A stretch of 8,621 nucleotides of DNA from Planctomycetota bacterium (GTDB lineage: Bacteria > Planctomycetota > Planctomycetia > Isosphaerales > Isosphaeraceae): contig JAJYCH010000149.1 of assembly GCA_021778575.1 (NCBI GenBank), positions 1 through 8,621 of the forward strand. The letters are read 5' to 3'. Both the position numbers and the translations under genes were made by a program. The notes beneath the pieces were generated by a model that saw only the letters and a program-made list of their open reading frames with translations, was not told the origin of the DNA and searched no databases. Position 1 is the first letter of the stretch, and every line of letters begins with the position of its first letter. Shown one piece after another: positions 7,010 through 8,621 of the stretch.

Positions 7010-8050
7010 ATGAGCATCACGACTCTGATTTGCCCGTGCGGGATGCGGCTGAAGACACCGGGAGCCGTACCCGGTCGAGTGGGCAAGTGCCCTCGGTGCG
7101 GCTCTCTGCTCAAGGTTCCCGGGCTGGAACCAGAACCAGAACCGGAACCGGAATCCCCTGCCCTGGTCGATCCTCACCCGGCCCGGCCGACGTTCGTGGA
7201 TCGTCGCGAGCGTCGGTCGTCCCGAAAAGGGGTCGATAGCGTCTCGGGAGGGCTCGTCGCCAGCCCGAGAGACCTCGAAACGCGGTGGCAGGAGAGCCTG
7301 CTTTACCCGCTCCGGGGTGACGCCAGCGTCGCGCTTCTGGTCTTCATGCCGCCGGGCCTCTGGTTCGCGACGGTCCCGCTGTTCGGGCTGATTCCCAGCA
7401 TGATCGCCGGGACCGGTCTGAGCCTGTTCGCCCTGATTTTTCTGTTCCCGTTCGTTCTGATGCTCGCCATCGTGGGGGGGCACACGCTCGGTTACCTGGG
7501 CCAGGTTCTGGTGACGAGTTCGATCGGCGAGATTCACCCGCCCCGGCCGACGAGCTGGGCCCTCTCAGAGATCCAGTCCACCCTGTTCCGCTGGTTCTGC
7601 GCCCTGGTCCTGGGCGTGGTGGTCGGTGGGGCACCCACCTTGATCTACTGGATCAACTGCGGCGAGGTCGACTGGCTTGACCGGATCGTGATTCTCGACC
7701 TGATCATCCCCGGCCTGGCCTACGCCCAGATGGCCTTGCTGGCCACGTTGATCCATGAATCCCCCCTGGCGGCGAACCCGGTCACCGTGTTACAGGCGAT
7801 CGGGCGAGTCGGCTGGTCGTACTGGAAGCCGTGCGTGACGACGGGAAGCGTTCTGCTGCTCCTCGTCCTGGTCTTCGAGGGCTTGATGAGAATCAAGGAC
7901 CCGCTCGGCCAGGCGGTCGCCTTCTTGATCTTCTGGGTCCTGGTCGTTTATGCGTCGATACTGGTCCTCCGCTGGCTGGGATTATTCTGCCACCGTCAGG
8001 CGAAGGATCTCGGCTGGTTTCCCGGGCCGACAATGGACGCGATGGATTGA
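7010..8050 (+). CDS. Zinc-ribbon multi-pass membrane protein of unknown function
   Basis: I do not recognise a named function. The 346-residue protein begins with a zinc ribbon, CPCG (Cys8, Cys10) and CPRC (Cys27, Cys30). A charged, proline-rich linker follows, including four Glu-Pro repeats (40-47). About six hydrophobic segments lie at roughly 105-128, 132-156, 191-214, 225-247, 277-294 and 302-323, suggesting a cytoplasmic ribbon on an inner-membrane domain. Such CPCG...CPRCG N termini are frequent on planctomycete proteins. The ATG at 7010 is preferred: GAGG lies seven bases upstream and the ribbon starts at once. An in-frame ATG at 6962 would add 16 residues, but lies inside a strong hairpin. 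The segment YPLRGDASVALLVFMPP (99-115) through GYLGQVLVTS (161-170) matches the next gene, so the two are tandem paralogues. Confidence 0.85.
   Translation: MSITTLICPCGMRLKTPGAVPGRVGKCPRCGSLLKVPGLEPEPEPEPESPALVDPHPARPTFVDRRERRSSRKGVDSVSGGLVASPRDLETRWQESLLYPLRGDASVALLVFMPPGLWFATVPLFGLIPSMIAGTGLSLFALIFLFPFVLMLAIVGGHTLGYLGQVLVTSSIGEIHPPRPTSWALSEIQSTLFRWFCALVLGVVVGGAPTLIYWINCGEVDWLDRIVILDLIIPGLAYAQMALLATLIHESPLAANPVTVLQAIGRVGWSYWKPCVTTGSVLLLLVLVFEGLMRIKDPLGQAVAFLIFWVLVVYASILVLRWLGLFCHRQAKDLGWFPGPTMDAMD
7127..7150 (+). repeat. Hexanucleotide tandem repeat encoding a (Glu-Pro)4 linker
   Basis: Four in-frame copies of GAACCA/GAACCG run in series, followed by a degenerate GAATCC. They encode the Glu-Pro spacer between the zinc ribbon and the membrane domain. 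Copy number could vary by slippage without changing the frame. Confidence 0.8.
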
Positions 8051-8116
8051 CCCGATTCGGCGATCGACCTTGAGTGCCACGACCACGGCGGGAGGATTGC
8101 GAAGTCTGGTAGTCTG

Positions 8117-8137
8117 GTAGGGTCCGCTGTGCGGACC
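8117..8137 (+). repeat. REP-like unit: GTAG followed by a perfect hairpin
   Basis: GTAG (8117-8120) directly precedes GGTCCGC (8121-8127), loop TGT, GCGGACC (8131-8137), a perfect 7-bp stem. A GTAG tetranucleotide 5' of a short palindrome is the defining layout of repetitive extragenic palindromes mobilised by RAYT (Y1-type TnpA_REP) transposases. A second weak palindrome at about 8179-8200 with CTAC at 8212-8215 (GTAG on the minus strand) could be an inverted partner. No T-run follows the hairpin, which disfavours an ordinary terminator. The repeated nature cannot be shown from one window. Confidence 0.45.
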
Positions 8138-8138
8138 G

Positions 8139-8148
8139 TACAATTGTC
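8139..8148. promoter_or_regulatory. BlaI-operator-like palindrome TACA-N2-TGTC
   Basis: TACAATTGTC shares the ACA-N2-TGT core with O1 and O2 upstream of the BlaI-type gene. It lies about 120 bases before the start of the second membrane-protein gene, next to the REP-like hairpin. It is a single site with no clear promoter over it, so it may be chance. Confidence 0.2.
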
Positions 8149-8199
8149 TGAGCACTTTGCAATCCTCCTGGCCTCGACCACCGTCCGCTTTACGGCGGG

Positions 8200-8228
8200 T
8201 TGTTCGCGACGCTACAACAGTAGAGAAT
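8200..8228 (+). promoter_or_regulatory. Weak promoter candidate for the second membrane-protein gene
   Basis: TTGTTC (8200-8205) and GAGAAT (8223-8228) are spaced by 17 bases, matching the sigma-70 consensus at 3/6 and 4/6 positions. A start near 8235 would leave a leader of about 35 bases before the ATG at 8271. Support is spacing and position only. Confidence 0.2.
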
Positions 8229-8270
8229 TGTCTCGTCTCCTCACGAATCGTCGAAGCGAAGGTGGGACCG

Positions 8271-8621
8271 ATGGGCCAGGGGATTCGCGCGGGTCAGACG
8301 ATCTCTTCGATTCCGTTTGGCTTCGACAGGAATGGTCGGCCGTTGCGGATCTGGCGGAAGCGGCGAAACCTCTCGCTCCGCGAGGGGTTTGTTTATCCGC
8401 TGGTCGATGGGCCGGGGATCGCCTTGCTGGTCTTCTTGCCGCCGTTCCTGGCGATCATGGCGTTCCCGGTTTTTGATCTGATGGTCCACATCAAGCCGGG
8501 GAATGCGCTCAATCCCGTGGCGTTGCTGATCATCCCGTTCACCTTGCCGCTGGTCGTCAGCTTCGCGCTGACACTGGGCTATATCCTGATCTTTTTCGGC
8601 CGGATTCTGTCAACGACAGCC
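8271..8621 (+). CDS. Membrane protein, paralogue of the preceding gene, 3' end cut by window edge
   Basis: 117 codons are visible and remain open at the window edge. I recognise no named function. The N terminus (1-40) is basic and polar and has no cysteine, so the zinc ribbon and the Glu-Pro linker of the neighbour are absent. Residues 42-58 (YPLVDGPGIALLVFLPP) align without gaps to 99-115 of the neighbour (YPLRGDASVALLVFMPP), and TLGYILIFFGRILSTT (101-116) to its TLGYLGQVLVTSS region. Hydrophobic segments lie at about 48-71 and 82-113, as in the first two membrane spans of the neighbour. The ATG at 8271 has AGGTGGG four to five bases upstream; an in-frame GTG at 8262 is a less likely alternative. 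Same strand, 220 bases after the neighbour, consistent with tandem duplication followed by loss or gain of the ribbon. Confidence 0.8.
   Translation, partial: MGQGIRAGQTISSIPFGFDRNGRPLRIWRKRRNLSLREGFVYPLVDGPGIALLVFLPPFLAIMAFPVFDLMVHIKPGNALNPVALLIIPFTLPLVVSFALTLGYILIFFGRILSTTA

Larger units (their letters stand above)
8091..8168. repeat. 78-bp inverted-repeat element in the gap between the two paralogues
   Basis: GGAGGATTGCGAAGT (8091-8105) is matched in inverted orientation at 8154-8168 with 14 of 15 identities. Between the arms are a tandem repeat, AGTCTGGT twice (8103-8118), a GTAG plus hairpin (8117-8137), and the palindromic core ACAATTGT (8141-8147 region). No target-site duplication is obvious. 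It may be a small repeated non-coding element or a structured 3' end of the zinc-ribbon transcript. The remaining gap (8051-8270) contains no coding sequence that I can support. Confidence 0.6.

Noticed and set aside
5503..7113. A 536-codon open frame on the minus strand opposite the di-haem oxidoreductase gene
   Set aside because: Low-complexity Arg/Gly/Pro-rich product with no recognisable domain. It runs antisense across a gene with clear haem and family motifs, so it is a by-product of high GC at third positions.
8142..8233. Direct repeat AATTGTCT at 8142-8149 and 8226-8233
   Set aside because: Eight bases twice within 92 bp with no flanking symmetry; no sign of an attachment site or target-site duplication.
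8129..8476. A 115-codon plus-strand frame starting inside the REP-like hairpin
   Set aside because: The overlapping frame from 8271 has a ribosome binding site and clear similarity to the neighbouring membrane protein, so this one is a shadow.

Overview
This GC-rich window looks like chromosome from a planctomycete, probably near Isosphaerales. That is an inference from gene content: an RsbRD_N/PAS hybrid histidine kinase, a BlaI-type repressor, a DUF1111 di-haem oxidoreductase, and proteins with an N-terminal zinc ribbon joined to membrane segments. No rRNA, tRNA, CRISPR array or transposase gene was seen.

Left part, minus strand (1-4739). Reading in the direction of transcription, an M48-type metallopeptidase with a zinc ribbon (4739-3519) is followed by a soluble hybrid sensor kinase (3374-996) and an NAD-dependent sugar epimerase/dehydratase (950 to beyond the left edge). 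The kinase has its own good promoter candidate. The epimerase follows 45 bases after the kinase and is probably co-transcribed with it.

Centre (4740-4933). The peptidase gene and a plus-strand BlaI/MecI-family repressor gene diverge from a compact control region. It holds two convincing face-to-face promoters whose -10 boxes overlap, plus two GACA-N2-TGTC palindromes 33 bp apart. One palindrome lies between the -35 and -10 of the repressor promoter. This is the layout expected of an autoregulated BlaI-type switch, but the partner is a cytoplasm- or membrane-associated M48 peptidase rather than the usual M56 BlaR1 sensor. It is the most interesting system in the window.

Right part, plus strand (4934-8621). 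The repressor gene ends at a terminator-like hairpin. After it come a secreted or membrane-anchored di-haem c-type oxidoreductase (5545-6882), a zinc-ribbon multi-pass membrane protein (7010-8050) and the start of a second, paralogous membrane protein without the zinc ribbon (8271 to beyond the right edge). The gap between the two paralogues carries a REP-like hairpin (GTAG followed by a perfect 7-bp stem) inside a 15-bp inverted repeat. The leader of the first paralogue can form two mutually exclusive hairpins.
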